A DNA stretch of 39,737 nt from Nitrospira japonica (lineage in GTDB: Bacteria; Nitrospirota; Thermodesulfovibrionia; Thermodesulfovibrionales; SM23-35), in the NCBI GenBank assembly GCA_020725385.1, contig DYFC01000049.1, positions 1-39,737 on the forward strand, given 5' to 3'. The notes beneath the pieces are model-generated. The model ran no database searches. It worked only from the letters and a program-made list of their open reading frames with translations, and had not been told where the DNA came from. The stretch's first letter is position 1; every line of letters starts with the position of its first letter. A program made the translations under genes and the position numbers. Shown in pieces: positions 30,445 to 39,721 of this stretch.

Positions 30445-32588
30445 TTTTGAACCTTTTGGCTTAATCTTTTTGACTCGCTTCTAATAATCTCATTTTTTGA
30501 TTTCAAGCCTTCTTTTAAGATATCCTGAATACTATCAATTGGATAGTTTCTCAAAGATTTATATATTTCTTCATTAAGATGTTCGATAGCGTTCTTGAAT
30601 AGCAGTTTTTTTGAAACAAGCAGGTCTTTTAAAGTCTCTAAAGCACGTGGATCTCCTATTTCACCAAGTGCCCTGACAACCAGGACTTTTTGGTAAACAT
30701 CAGCACTACTTAAAGTCCTTTTCTTTAAAATACGCAAAAGATCATCAACAGCTTCATTAACCCTATACATACCTGAAAGATTTGCTGCCATTTCTATATC
30801 TTCAAATGAACCAGATTTTAGAGAATTCTTTAGAGATGTAATGCCATATTCATCACCGTAATTTAAGAGGCATCTTAAAGCTTCAAAACAAACTTTAGAA
30901 TTATTATAATTTGCATACGGTCTTATATAAGGTAATATTTCAATGTTTTTCGAATCGGCAAGAAGATAAAGCATATTCCTTTTTACGAACCATCTCTTAT
31001 CTTCAAGTCTTTTTAAAGCTTCTGGAATTAATTTATTTCCAAAACGTTTCAATAAATTTATTAAAAATTTTCTCATAATTGGCGATTCTTCATTAGAGAG
31101 AGCATCCATTAATAACGGGATAATAAGTTCTCCATAATAATCGCAGATAAGCCAAACTTCCTCTCTTGATTGTCGTCCGAATATTCTAAATGTATCAATC
31201 AGTCTTATTAGAAAATCATCCGAGTAAAAATATTTAATAAATTGTTCTGTTATTTCAGGGTATTTTTTATTTTTTTCATTGTAAGAAATTAATTTTAAGA
31301 GCTGGTATATCTGACCAAATTGTCCTGTATTTACAAATTCTTCAACTCTTTCATTAAGAAGGTTTATAAATATTCTATATTCCTCAATATCTGTAACAAA
31401 ATCTGATTGCAGTAAATCAATAATAATTTGACTAAAATATCTTTCAATATAATCGTCATTATATTCTTTATCGAATTCTTTAATGACATCGGACCCGGCA
31501 ATTGGCAATGAATATCCAAGGAGTTTTCTGATTTCAGACATATATTTTTCACTAACAAATTTTTTTTCATCCCCTTCCATCATTAGTTGCCTGGCATCTC
31601 CCGAAAGAAATATATCATCAATTATATAGTCACTTCCTGGGATAAAATGCTCATCAACCATAGAAGGCAGAGAAGAGAATTTGTCAATAAGATTTTTAAG
31701 GTTCTCGGGGATCATTAAATTTTGTTCATTTATTGAATTTATAAATTTTACTGCTTCATCTACACTTATTTCATTAAAAAATCTCTTTGCAGCTTGAACA
31801 TCCTTTGACACAACCCTGACAGTTGAAGCAAGAAATTGTTTCTTAATCTCGGGCTTCAATGCGTTGATTAATTCATTTAATTTCTTCATTTCTTGATCTG
31901 AGAATATATTTGAGGAAGGTCTACTTATATATGAAGTTATTACTTTATCATATGACTCTTCTTTTACCTCATCCGTGATAGTTCTGTTAAGATAACTGCC
32001 GAGAGCATCAGGGGAAATACCCTGAATCATATCAGACACATCTTCCGATTGAAGAGCACCTGTTAGCAATCCATATATGTATTTTTCCCAAATAGATGAC
32101 TTCTTTGAATTCTCCTCTACATTGGTGGAATCAACAAAAGAGAATGCATCATAATTAATAAAACCGATACTTAACTTTTTTAATGGTTGCTCAACAAACT
32201 TCTTTTCGATTAACTCGGGAGAATCAACCAATGTTTTATCTGTAATTGTTTTTTGAAATTCATATAGTTCATCTTTTGTAATGCCTTTTTTAAATGTTAT
32301 ATAAGCGACTCCCAATCTATTCATATATAGGGCAAAATCCTTATAAACAGGGTTTTTCTTTTCTAAAAAAAACTCATCTATAATAAGGGTATCTTTTGCA
32401 ATAGCGATTGTAATATCTTCTCTTAATTCAAAAATCTTTTGCAATAAATCAAAAGAACGGTTCAATGATTTCTCTACAGAAGGATGGTCTTTGGGATAAA
32501 TTGTTACATTACGCCTTGCTATATTGAGTTCAATTATAGCATCACTAAGAAGACGTGCATCTATGCTGAGTTCTTTTTCCCCTGGCAT
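30441..32588 (-). CDS. Large HEAT-repeat protein
   Basis: 715 residues without signal peptide or membrane helix. Residues about 10-120 carry the module shared with the HD-GYP neighbour (YPKDHPSV at 31-38, then ITIAIAKDTLIIDEFFLE and an FKKGITKDELYEF segment). The middle is helical, acidic and not recognisable. The C-terminal third has HEAT-like repeats (for example PEALKRLEDKRWFVKRNMLY, and VVRALGEIGDPRALETLKDLL). HEAT arrays are protein-protein scaffolds. The gene lies 37 bases downstream of obg and overlaps the HD-GYP gene by four bases. A scaffold for the phosphodiesterase is the simplest reading, but that is inference. Confidence 0.7.
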   Translation of the reverse strand: MPGEKELSIDARLLSDAIIELNIARRNVTIYPKDHPSVEKSLNRSFDLLQKIFELREDITIAIAKDTLIIDEFFLEKKNPVYKDFALYMNRLGVAYITFKKGITKDELYEFQKTITDKTLVDSPELIEKKFVEQPLKKLSIGFINYDAFSFVDSTNVEENSKKSSIWEKYIYGLLTGALQSEDVSDMIQGISPDALGSYLNRTITDEVKEESYDKVITSYISRPSSNIFSDQEMKKLNELINALKPEIKKQFLASTVRVVSKDVQAAKRFFNEISVDEAVKFINSINEQNLMIPENLKNLIDKFSSLPSMVDEHFIPGSDYIIDDIFLSGDARQLMMEGDEKKFVSEKYMSEIRKLLGYSLPIAGSDVIKEFDKEYNDDYIERYFSQIIIDLLQSDFVTDIEEYRIFINLLNERVEEFVNTGQFGQIYQLLKLISYNEKNKKYPEITEQFIKYFYSDDFLIRLIDTFRIFGRQSREEVWLICDYYGELIIPLLMDALSNEESPIMRKFLINLLKRFGNKLIPEALKRLEDKRWFVKRNMLYLLADSKNIEILPYIRPYANYNNSKVCFEALRCLLNYGDEYGITSLKNSLKSGSFEDIEMAANLSGMYRVNEAVDDLLRILKKRTLSSADVYQKVLVVRALGEIGDPRALETLKDLLVSKKLLFKNAIEHLNEEIYKSLRNYPIDSIQDILKEGLKSKNEIIRSESKRLSQKVQK

Positions 32589-32625
32589 TCTTAATTAGCC
32601 TTAGTCGGTTGTTAATAAATTATTT

Positions 32626-33657
<1,032 letters not shown>

Positions 33658-33659
<2 letters not shown>

Positions 33660-33689
33660 AAAAAAAGGCGGGTTTTACACCCGCCTTTT
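33658..33689 (-). terminator. Intrinsic terminator after rpmA
   Basis: GGCGGGT (33667-33673) and ACCCGCC (33679-33685) form a GC-rich stem with a 5-base loop, extended by A-T pairs on both sides. Read leftward it is followed by a run of nine T. It lies 12 bases after the rpmA stop codon. Confidence 0.9.
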
Positions 33690-33701
33690 GTATTTTCTTT
33701 T

Positions 33702-33971
33702 TTATAGCTGTGCAGGCATTTCAGGATAAACACTTATTTGAAGTCTTGTCCTGTCTTTTCTTTCAAAATTAACAAAGCCGTCTATCTTGGCAAAAAGTGT
33801 ATCGTCAGAACCTTTTCCAACATTTACACCTGGATGAAACTTTGTGCCGCGCTGCCTTACAAGAATATTTCCCGCACGCACAAACTGACCCCCGAATCTC
33901 TTGACACCGAGTCTTTTTGACTCGCTATCTCTTCCATTCCTTGAACTTCCAACTCCTTTTTTATGTGCCAT
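33702..33971 (-). CDS. rpmA: Ribosomal protein bL27
   Basis: 89 residues beginning [19 protein letters not shown], the conserved bL27 N-terminus that reaches toward the peptidyl transferase centre. There is no cleavable N-terminal extension of the Firmicutes type. The body has GVKRFGGQ and [13 protein letters not shown]. It starts two bases after rplU and ends before a strong terminator. Confidence 0.97.
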   Translation of the reverse strand: MAHKKGVGSSRNGRDSESKRLGVKRFGGQFVRAGNILVRQRGTKFHPGVNVGKGSDDTLFAKIDGFVNFERKDRTRLQISVYPEMPAQL

Positions 33972-33973
33972 AT

Positions 33974-34291
33974 TTATGCCTCCAGAATTATATCTTTTAT
34001 CTTTAATGATGTATAAAACTGCTTATGTCCGTTTGTTTTCCGGTAAACTTTACGTGGTCTTTGCTTATGCACAATAATTTTAGGATACCTTCCTATACCC
34101 TCAACAGTGGCAACTACTTTTGCCCCGGCAATATAAGGAGAACCGTAAATTATTTTATCATTCCCGGAGACCATTAGTATCCTATCGATTACAACATCTG
34201 CACCGTTCCCGGCATTAAGTTTTTCAACCTTTAATACTGAATCTTTTGTAACTCTGTATTGTTTTCCACCAGTTTCAATTATTGCATACAT
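33974..34291 (-). CDS. rplU: Ribosomal protein bL21
   Basis: 105 residues beginning [14 protein letters not shown], with the family ending [22 protein letters not shown]-type sequence (HRQ/HK...Y). ATG 34291 is preferred to GTG 34300 because that GTG is part of the ribosome site GGAGGTG, which is then eight bases from the ATG. It is the first gene of an rplU-rpmA transcript closed by a terminator after rpmA. Confidence 0.97.
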   Translation of the reverse strand: MYAIIETGGKQYRVTKDSVLKVEKLNAGNGADVVIDRILMVSGNDKIIYGSPYIAGAKVVATVEGIGRYPKIIVHKQRPRKVYRKTNGHKQFYTSLKIKDIILEA

Positions 34292-34312
34292 ATATTCCAC
34301 CTCCGAATTAGT

Positions 34313-34342
34313 AATTTACCATAAAATACATTTAAAAAACAA
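34313..34342 (-). promoter_or_regulatory. Promoter for rplU-rpmA
   Basis: On the minus strand TTGTTT (34342-34337), an 18-base spacer ending in TGG, and TAAATT (34318-34313). Start near 34306 gives a short leader that contains GGAGG. Confidence 0.5.
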
Positions 34343-34409
34343 GGTTTCTAAATGAACGTTGAATTACCCATACAAACAGTTTATTAGAGTTTTATCTGGT
34401 TCTTTAACC

Positions 34410-35096
34410 TTATAGTAGATCTTTTTCAAGTGAATTTATAAATGATACAAGTATGTCTTCATCCTGTTCTGACATTTTTAGAAATTCAATACCAACTTCA
34501 TATTTTGTCATATCATTACTTGCTTCTTCTTTTATATTCGAGATTCTTGTAAGAATCTTAAGGCTATGGGAATTAATAAAGAGTTCCATCTCACATTGTG
34601 TTTCAATTTCAAGTGGAATTTCTGTCTCTACAAGCATTCCGGACAAGCTTATTTTTTTCACTTTATATTCGTGAGGAACATCAACCTGCATCGTTTTATT
34701 GCCTGACAACTTAAATCTAACTCCACCAAGTCTGTTTTCAAGTTTTCTGGTTCGATTTTGATTGATAAAATTCTGAAGCATCATGGCTTTTTCGCTAAGT
34801 GTATCCGTAAATTTTATCCCGGCACGATAAACGGGAATTATTGAGCCTGTCTCTTTATTTACTTTTGAAATAAGGAATGCCCATACAACTTTTCCTTTGA
34901 GATTGAGCACAGTTTCAGAAAATTTTAACTTAAAAGTATATTCACGGTTTATTTCAAGACGCCTTGGTGTCTCAATTGCTGCACCGTCTATACTGATATT
35001 AAGCACATCTATATCAGAAGTATAAAGCACGTTGCCCTGCAATCCTTCAACAACATATCTTTTGTTTCTTCTATTTTCGCCTGGTTTATCTGTCAC
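34410..35096 (-). CDS. Tandem PilZ-domain protein
   Basis: 228 residues. The first PilZ domain (about 8-115) has RRNKRYVVE as the basic motif and NISIDGA as the NxSxxG motif. The second (about 118-225) begins with ENRLGGVRFKLSG and has KISLSGM, where the first residue is Lys instead of Asp/Asn; its ligand binding is less certain. PilZ proteins sense cyclic-di-GMP. The start is GTG 35096, overlapping the amrB stop (GTGA), so it is translationally coupled at the end of an rplI-dnaB-amrB-pilZ run. No catalytic or membrane part is present, so it should act by binding a partner. Confidence 0.85.
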   Translation of the reverse strand: MTDKPGENRRNKRYVVEGLQGNVLYTSDIDVLNISIDGAAIETPRRLEINREYTFKLKFSETVLNLKGKVVWAFLISKVNKETGSIIPVYRAGIKFTDTLSEKAMMLQNFINQNRTRKLENRLGGVRFKLSGNKTMQVDVPHEYKVKKISLSGMLVETEIPLEIETQCEMELFINSHSLKILTRISNIKEEASNDMTKYEVGIEFLKMSEQDEDILVSFINSLEKDLL

Positions 35097-35896
35097 CTTA
35101 TTATAATACCTGCATAACCTACAACCTGTTCATAATCACCGCTAACTTCTCCTGAAGTTGCATACCTAACAAGTTTGGCTGATTCTGCACCAAGAGCTTT
35201 AGCTGCATAAAGCATAACCGTAACAGGAAGGTAACCACACATACTTATTCTTTCTACCAAAACAGTATTATAGAGTCCCTCCGGGTCAAGAGAAAGAATT
35301 TTTTTAATTGCCTTTTCGTCTTTTTTTCTTGCAACATTTTCAGGAACATAATGACTCATATCAGAACTTGCGACGAGCATTACAGGGTAACCTGCAGATT
35401 GAATCGCATTCGCTATTTCTTCACCAATATTTTTACACTCTTCAACTGTTGCCATAAGTATAGTAATAGGAACTATTTTTACCTTATCCGAGAAATAAGC
35501 AATAAAAGGAAGTTGCACTTCGAGTGAATGTTCAAACATATGAGCACTGTTATCCCTTGTTACAAAAGGAGAGTTTCTCAAAATATTATAGGCAAGTACT
35601 TTATCAATGGTAAAAGAACCTGTTGGAATCTCCCATTCTCCTTCATCCATTATAGATACCCGGGATCCTATTCCGGTATGATTCGGCCCCAAAAGCACAA
35701 AAGTTTCAGGGAATTCTATTTCTGAAAAAACAGCTCCTGCAACATGCCCTGAATAAATAAGCCCTGCATGTGGTGATACCACACCAATCGCTCTCTGTTT
35801 TTTTATTCCTTTAACAATATATTGTTCAACCTGATCTATCAGTTTTTGGGAGGAGCTATAATAAAATTGTCCTGCAACCGCCGGTTTTCTCTTCAA
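35093..35896 (-). CDS. amrB: AmmeMemoRadiSam system protein B (Memo family)
   Basis: 267 residues. Memo-family features are KRKPAVAGQFYYSS at the N-terminus, SPHAGLIYSG with His43, LLGPNHTG with His73, the ASSDMSHY segment and the MCGYLPV cysteine. These correspond to the metal or catalytic site residues of Memo-like proteins, which are related to extradiol dioxygenases. AmrB is usually encoded with AmrA (AMMECR1) and the radical SAM protein AmrS. Neither is next to it here; the radical SAM gene at 2983-3741 lacks obvious similarity to AmrS. The gene overlaps both dnaB and the PilZ gene by four bases. Its cellular role is unresolved. Confidence 0.9.
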   Translation of the reverse strand: MKRKPAVAGQFYYSSSQKLIDQVEQYIVKGIKKQRAIGVVSPHAGLIYSGHVAGAVFSEIEFPETFVLLGPNHTGIGSRVSIMDEGEWEIPTGSFTIDKVLAYNILRNSPFVTRDNSAHMFEHSLEVQLPFIAYFSDKVKIVPITILMATVEECKNIGEEIANAIQSAGYPVMLVASSDMSHYVPENVARKKDEKAIKKILSLDPEGLYNTVLVERISMCGYLPVTVMLYAAKALGAESAKLVRYATSGEVSGDYEQVVGYAGIIIR

Positions 35897-37263
35897 AATT
35901 CTTCTCCTTCATACTGTTGATATTCTCTTTCGGACATATTTACAAATCTTGTACAGTGTGAAAGATATGTAAGGTCAACTATACCTGTTGGGCCATTCCT
36001 CTGTTTTGCAATTATAACTTCAGCATGTCCTTTCTTAGCCTCCTTATTGTAAACCTCATCCCTGTATAAGAAAAGTATAACATCTGCATCCTGTTCTATT
36101 GCGCCTGATTCTCTAAGGTCCGCAAGAATAGGTTTTGGAGGTCTCCTTGCCTCAACGCTCCTATTTAATTGGCTTACAGCAATGACCGGGACACTTAGTT
36201 CTTTCGCTAAGGCTTTCAAAGAGCGGGATATATCTGATATTTCCTGTTCACGTCTTTCAAAACTGCCCTTGCCCTTCATCAATTGAAGATAATCAACAAT
36301 TACAATACTAAGACCATGTTCTATTTTTAGCCTTCTTGCTTTTGCCCTTAACTCAAGTACTGTAATAGCAGAAGAATCATCAATATAAATAGGAGCACCT
36401 GTAAGATTTCCTGCTGCAGCAGTTAATTTATGCCAGTCTTCTTTCTTTATAAACCCTTTTCTGATGCTGTTAGAGTTTACCATTGCCTCTGCACAGAGCA
36501 TTCTAAATGCAAGCTGTTCCTTTGACATTTCAAGGCTAAAAATAGCAACAGGTTCTTTCATCTCAAGCCCGACGTGCTGGGCAATATTAAGGGCAAAGGC
36601 TGTCTTTCCCATTGAAGGCCTTCCACCAACAATGATAAGGTCACCTTTCTGAAACCCGGTAGTCATTTCATCGAGATCCTTAAATCCTGAAGCGACACCT
36701 GTAATTGTTTCTTTTTTATCATAAAGATGCTCGATCATCTCAAAACTGCTTTTAATAACATCTTTAAGTGTTACAAAAGCAGTTTTAACTCTCTTTTCTG
36801 AAATGTCAAAAATTGATTTTTCAGCATAATCAACAATGTCTTCTGCATCAAGATTATCCTCATATACCTTGCTTGAAATTTCATTAACTGATCTTAAAAG
36901 CCCTCTTAATAACGACTTTTCTCTGACTATACTCGAATGGTAACGTACATTGGCTGCTGTTGGAACCATGTTAACCAATGTTGAAAGGTAAGCCACTCCG
37001 CCAATTACTTCTATATCGTTGTTTTTTTTAAGCTGGTCGGTAAGAGTGATAATATCTATCGGTTCATTCTTATCAAAAAGTTCTATCATAGCCTTGAAGA
37101 TTTTTCTATGAGCTATTCTATAAAAATCTTCTTCTTCAAGAATTTCAAGGGATTTTGGAAGTGCATTATTATCTATTAAAATAGCGCCAAGAACTGATTG
37201 TTCAGCTTCTAAATTTTGTGGAGGTAGCCTGTCAAGATTTACTGTAGCTTCTTTTGCTTGCAT
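35893..37263 (-). CDS. dnaB: Replicative DNA helicase
   Basis: 456 residues. The N-terminal dimerisation domain (about 14-115, PPQNLEAEQSVLGAILID) is followed by the RecA-like helicase domain: Walker A GRPSMGKT at 214-221, FSLEMSKEQL, SIVIVDYLQLM as Walker B, and QLNRSVEAR with LRESGAIEQDAD. No intein is present. It unwinds DNA at the replication fork. The ATG has no ribosome site and a good promoter lies only a few bases ahead. It sits 144 bases after rplI, a common gene neighbour. Confidence 0.97.
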   Translation of the reverse strand: MQAKEATVNLDRLPPQNLEAEQSVLGAILIDNNALPKSLEILEEEDFYRIAHRKIFKAMIELFDKNEPIDIITLTDQLKKNNDIEVIGGVAYLSTLVNMVPTAANVRYHSSIVREKSLLRGLLRSVNEISSKVYEDNLDAEDIVDYAEKSIFDISEKRVKTAFVTLKDVIKSSFEMIEHLYDKKETITGVASGFKDLDEMTTGFQKGDLIIVGGRPSMGKTAFALNIAQHVGLEMKEPVAIFSLEMSKEQLAFRMLCAEAMVNSNSIRKGFIKKEDWHKLTAAAGNLTGAPIYIDDSSAITVLELRAKARRLKIEHGLSIVIVDYLQLMKGKGSFERREQEISDISRSLKALAKELSVPVIAVSQLNRSVEARRPPKPILADLRESGAIEQDADVILFLYRDEVYNKEAKKGHAEVIIAKQRNGPTGIVDLTYLSHCTRFVNMSEREYQQYEGEEF

Positions 37264-37274
37264 GATTTACCAAC

Positions 37275-37303
37275 TGAATAAGGTATTTAACTTATAATGT
37301 CAA
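37275..37303 (-). promoter_or_regulatory. Promoter abutting dnaB
   Basis: On the minus strand a perfect TTGACA (37303-37298), a 17-base spacer and TATTCA (37280-37275). Start near 37268 leaves a leader of about five bases before ATG 37263. Confidence 0.55.
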
Positions 37304-37364
37304 ATCCTGTTTAATAAAAAATATCCCTAACTAAAAAAGTCCAACCCTGTTATGATTTATTGAC

Positions 37365-37400
37365 TGGAGGATTTTATTTAACCCCTTGTAAAATCCTCCA
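37365..37400 (-). other. Long hairpin between rplI and dnaB
   Basis: TGGAGGATTTT and AAAATCCTCCA form an 11-bp perfect stem starting seven bases after the rplI stop. Read leftward no T-run follows; read rightward TGTTTTTTATT follows. It could be a poor terminator, an mRNA-stabilising 3' structure, or a processing site. Confidence 0.5.
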
Positions 37401-37407
37401 ATGTTTT

Positions 37408-37851
37408 TTATTCAGGTACCACCTCTACATTAACCGTGGTTGTGACTTCAGGATGAAGCTTGACATTAACTGTATATGTACCGAGACGTTTAATTGGTTC
37501 TTCGAGTATTATTTTCTTTTTATCTATGTCTATGCCCTGATTTTTAAACGCTTCGGCTATATCCATTGAAGTCACAGAACCGAAAAGTTTTTCTTCCTCT
37601 CCTGCTTTTGCTTTTATAACCACATTAAGATTTGACATTTTTGCAGAGAGGTCTTTTGCCTGATTCATAATTTTCTTTGCTTTTTCCTGTATAATTCTTT
37701 TTTGATGCTCCAGAGCTTTCATATTCTTTACATTAGCTTCTAAAGCAACACCCTTTGGTATGAGAAAATTTCTTGCATATCCATCGGATACATCAATAAC
37801 CTGCCCCATATTCCCTAAACCTTTTACATCATCCTTAAGTATAACCTTCAT
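37408..37851 (-). CDS. rplI: Ribosomal protein bL9
   Basis: 147 residues beginning MKVILKDDVKGLGNMGQVIDVSDGYARNFL-type sequence, with the N-terminal domain, a connecting helix and a C-terminal domain ending VNVEVVPE. The ATG follows GGAGAGA at good spacing. The usual upstream rpsF, ssb and rpsR are not present; more than 300 noncoding bases and the Hsp20 operon lie there instead. Confidence 0.97.
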   Translation of the reverse strand: MKVILKDDVKGLGNMGQVIDVSDGYARNFLIPKGVALEANVKNMKALEHQKRIIQEKAKKIMNQAKDLSAKMSNLNVVIKAKAGEEEKLFGSVTSMDIAEAFKNQGIDIDKKKIILEEPIKRLGTYTVNVKLHPEVTTTVNVEVVPE

Positions 37852-37903
37852 TCATTCTCTCCTTTATTTTAGAAAAAATCATATTTCAAAAAAGAAGCTA
37901 TTA

Positions 37904-37912
37904 ATCATAGCA
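37904..37912 (-). promoter_or_regulatory. Candidate extended -10 promoter P1 for rplI
   Basis: On the minus strand TGC and TATGAT, with a weak TTCTTC 17 bases upstream; leader about 46 bases. Confidence 0.35.
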
Positions 37913-37973
37913 TATTTTTCTTTCATGAAGAAAGTTTATGATACAAAAAGACCTCTTGAATTTAATAGTTTTT

Positions 37974-37982
37974 ATTATAACA
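37974..37982 (-). promoter_or_regulatory. Candidate extended -10 promoter P2 for rplI
   Basis: On the minus strand TGT and a perfect TATAAT, with TTGACT at a short 14-base spacing upstream; leader about 115 bases. Confidence 0.4.
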
Positions 37983-38104
37983 TAATATTAAACAGTCAAA
38001 TATACCAAAATCATTTCACCTAAAAATTACATGGAATAAATCAGATATTAAGGCAATTTAATTAAAGGGAAATATCTTTTTTTTAAAAGTATTGTTTACG
38101 AAAT

Positions 38105-38144
38105 CAAAAAAACCACAGATGACTGTTTAAAAGCCATCTGTGGT
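38105..38144 (-). terminator. Intrinsic terminator of the Hsp20 operon
   Basis: ACCACAGATG (38112-38121) and CATCTGTGGT (38135-38144) form a perfect 10-bp stem with a 13-base loop. Read leftward it is followed by TTTTTTGATT. It lies 20 bases after the last Hsp20 stop codon. Confidence 0.9.
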
Positions 38145-38164
38145 CTGTATGAACTGAAGATTGT

Positions 38165-38656
38165 TTATTCTGCTTTTACCGGGATCTTCTTGGTTTCTTT
38201 TATTGCTTTAGCTGTCTTAGGTAACGATACAGTAAGAACTCCTTTTTTGAATTCAGCTTTTGCCTTGTCTGTATCTATTTCTGCCGGCAAAGGAATAGTA
38301 CGGGTAAATGAACCATAGGACCTTTCCATTCTATAATAATCTTTGCCTTTGTCTTCCTTTTCCTGCTTCTTTTCACCTTTGATAGTTAAAGTATCTTTTG
38401 TGATCGAAACATCGAGGTCCTTGTCATCAATTCCAGGAAGTTCTGCTGAAACAGTAATCTCTTTATCTGACTCCTTAACATCAACTTTTGGAGTAAATGT
38501 TCCGACCCCGAATTTTTCCCATGACGGCCAGACATCAAAACCTCTGAAAAAGTTATCGAACAGAGAATTCATTTCCCTTCTTAAGAGCTCAAACGGGCTA
38601 TACTCTGTTCTTTTTACAGGAAGCTTCTCTTTTGTTGCAGGACTGTTTTTTGCCAT
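38165..38656 (-). CDS. Small heat-shock protein, Hsp20 family (third of three)
   Basis: 163 residues. A variable N-terminal arm (FELLRREMNSLFDNFFRGFD) leads into the alpha-crystallin domain (about 53-150), with ITVSAELPGIDDKDLDVSI-type sequence, DTLTIKGEKK and the A-x-x-x-G-V-L motif (AEFKKGVLTVSLPK). A C-terminal KKIPVKAE carries the I-P-V motif that docks neighbouring subunits. It should form oligomers that hold unfolding proteins without ATP. AGGAGG precedes the ATG. It is 18 bases downstream of the second Hsp20 gene and has the most canonical architecture of the three. Confidence 0.93.
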   Translation of the reverse strand: MAKNSPATKEKLPVKRTEYSPFELLRREMNSLFDNFFRGFDVWPSWEKFGVGTFTPKVDVKESDKEITVSAELPGIDDKDLDVSITKDTLTIKGEKKQEKEDKGKDYYRMERSYGSFTRTIPLPAEIDTDKAKAEFKKGVLTVSLPKTAKAIKETKKIPVKAE

Positions 38657-38674
38657 ATCTTATACCTCCTTTTT

Positions 38675-39082
38675 TTATGCTTCAGCAGTTACTGCTATTT
38701 TCTTTGTTTTAGCAGCTTCTGCTTTCGGCAAGATTATTTTAAGAACCCCATTTTTTACTGTTGCCTGTATTTTCTCTCTATCGACCTCTTCGGTTAATGT
38801 AAAAACCCTTTTAAAATCTCCTATGCCATACTCACTAATATAAAGCGTATGCTTTTCAGGAACTAAAGGGTCAACCTTTCCATAGATGGTTAATTCATTT
38901 TTCTCAAGTGTAATATCAACAGATTTTTCATCAACACCCGGCATATCTGCAGTAAGAATAATATCGTCTTTTCTTTCAACAATATCAACATGTGGCATAT
39001 ATACTGTCACCGCTCTTGTGTGTTCACCTTTGTGTGGAGATTCAGCCTCTTTTTTCTGAATATCTTTTGTTGTATCTGACAT
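38675..39082 (-). CDS. Small heat-shock protein, Hsp20 family (second of three)
   Basis: 135 residues. The N-terminal arm is short and polar (about 1-30, KKEAESPHKGEHTRAV). The alpha-crystallin domain has IILTADMPGVDEKSVDITL-type sequence, NELTIYGKV and KNGVLKIILPK. The C-terminal tail is KKIAVTAEA, so the docking I-x-I/V motif is IAV. The short arm suggests it forms smaller assemblies or mixed oligomers with its neighbours (inference). It lies between the other two genes, 19 and 18 bases from each, in one transcript. Confidence 0.92.
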   Translation of the reverse strand: MSDTTKDIQKKEAESPHKGEHTRAVTVYMPHVDIVERKDDIILTADMPGVDEKSVDITLEKNELTIYGKVDPLVPEKHTLYISEYGIGDFKRVFTLTEEVDREKIQATVKNGVLKIILPKAEAAKTKKIAVTAEA

Positions 39083-39101
39083 ATTTTCTCACCTCCTAAA
39101 A

Positions 39102-39533
39102 TTATTCAGATTTTACAGTAATTTTTCTTGGTTTTTCAGCCTCGGCTCTCGGGAGTTTAATCTGTAAAACACCATTAATATATTTTGCTTCAACTTTACC
39201 GGATTCAATCGTAAAAGGCATCTCAATTGATTTTGTAAACTGGCCATGCCAGCGCTCCCTTCTGTGATATGTCTCTCCTTCCTTTAATTCTTCGGCTTGT
39301 CTTGAACCACGAATTGTTAACGTCTTATCAGCAACTGAAATATCAATGCTTTCAGGGTCAACTCCCGGAATCTCTGTTGTCAGAAGAGCTTCATCTGTTG
39401 AAACCCATACATTAACAGCAGGAAATTCGATGTCTGTAGAACTTGCCCATCTTGATAACGCTCGATGCATCCTGTCAAATTCTTTCCATGGATCAAAAGA
39501 CCAATCAAATCTCTCTAAATCTGACCAGAGCAT
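39102..39533 (-). CDS. Small heat-shock protein, Hsp20 family (first of three)
   Basis: 143 residues. The aromatic N-terminal arm (WSDLERFDWSFDPWKEFDRM) is followed by the alpha-crystallin domain with LLTTEIPGVDPESIDISV, KTLTIRGSRQ, YHRRERWHGQFTKSIEMP and YINGVLQIKLPR. The tail is RKITVKSE, giving an I-T-V docking motif. AGGAGG lies ten bases before the ATG. This is the promoter-proximal gene, directly behind the CIRCE operator. Confidence 0.93.
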   Translation of the reverse strand: MLWSDLERFDWSFDPWKEFDRMHRALSRWASSTDIEFPAVNVWVSTDEALLTTEIPGVDPESIDISVADKTLTIRGSRQAEELKEGETYHRRERWHGQFTKSIEMPFTIESGKVEAKYINGVLQIKLPRAEAEKPRKITVKSE

Positions 39534-39587
39534 TTTCTTGTACCTCCTTTTTGAAATATTTTGAATTTTTATTTATATTTCATCTAA

Positions 39588-39614
39588 TTAGCGCTCTCAA
39601 TCTTAGAGTGCTAA
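39588..39614 (-). promoter_or_regulatory. CIRCE operator (HrcA binding site)
   Basis: TTAGCGCTC, a 9-base spacer, and GAGTGCTAA. This is the CIRCE consensus with one mismatch (G for A in the left arm). The arms extend to 13 bases each (CTAA added on the left, TTAG on the right). It lies at the predicted transcription start, the right place for repression by HrcA. Confidence 0.93.
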
Positions 39615-39623
39615 TTAGATTTT

Positions 39624-39651
39624 ATTATACCAAAAAAAATATTTTTGTCAA
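39624..39651 (-). promoter_or_regulatory. Strong promoter of the Hsp20 operon
   Basis: On the minus strand both boxes are perfect consensus: TTGACA (39651-39646), a 16-base spacer ending in TGG, and TATAAT (39629-39624). Start near 39617 falls at the edge of CIRCE. Confidence 0.85.
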
Positions 39652-39659
39652 TAGCCCGA

Positions 39660-39721
39660 ATTGCCTCATCAAAAATCTAACTGAAAATGATTCATTGCCT
39701 CATTTAAAAATCTAAATGAAA
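39660..39721. repeat. Two 28-base direct repeats upstream of the Hsp20 promoter
   Basis: ATTGCCTCATC(A)AAAATCTAA-type units at 39660-39687 and 39694-39721 differ at about three positions and repeat every 34 bases. They begin nine bases upstream of the -35 box, so they may be activator sites or belong to a gene beyond the window. Confidence 0.6.

Larger units (their letters stand above)
37852..38164. other. 313-base gap upstream of rplI, no gene seen
   Basis: Very AT-rich. It contains the Hsp20 operon terminator at its right end and two candidate rplI promoters at its left. I see no coding frame or recognisable RNA. Confidence 0.5.

Noticed and set aside
38343-38843. Rightward 166-codon frame across two Hsp20 genes
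   Set aside because: It is antisense to two well-supported Hsp20 genes and crosses their junction; the hydrophobic product looks like a shadow.
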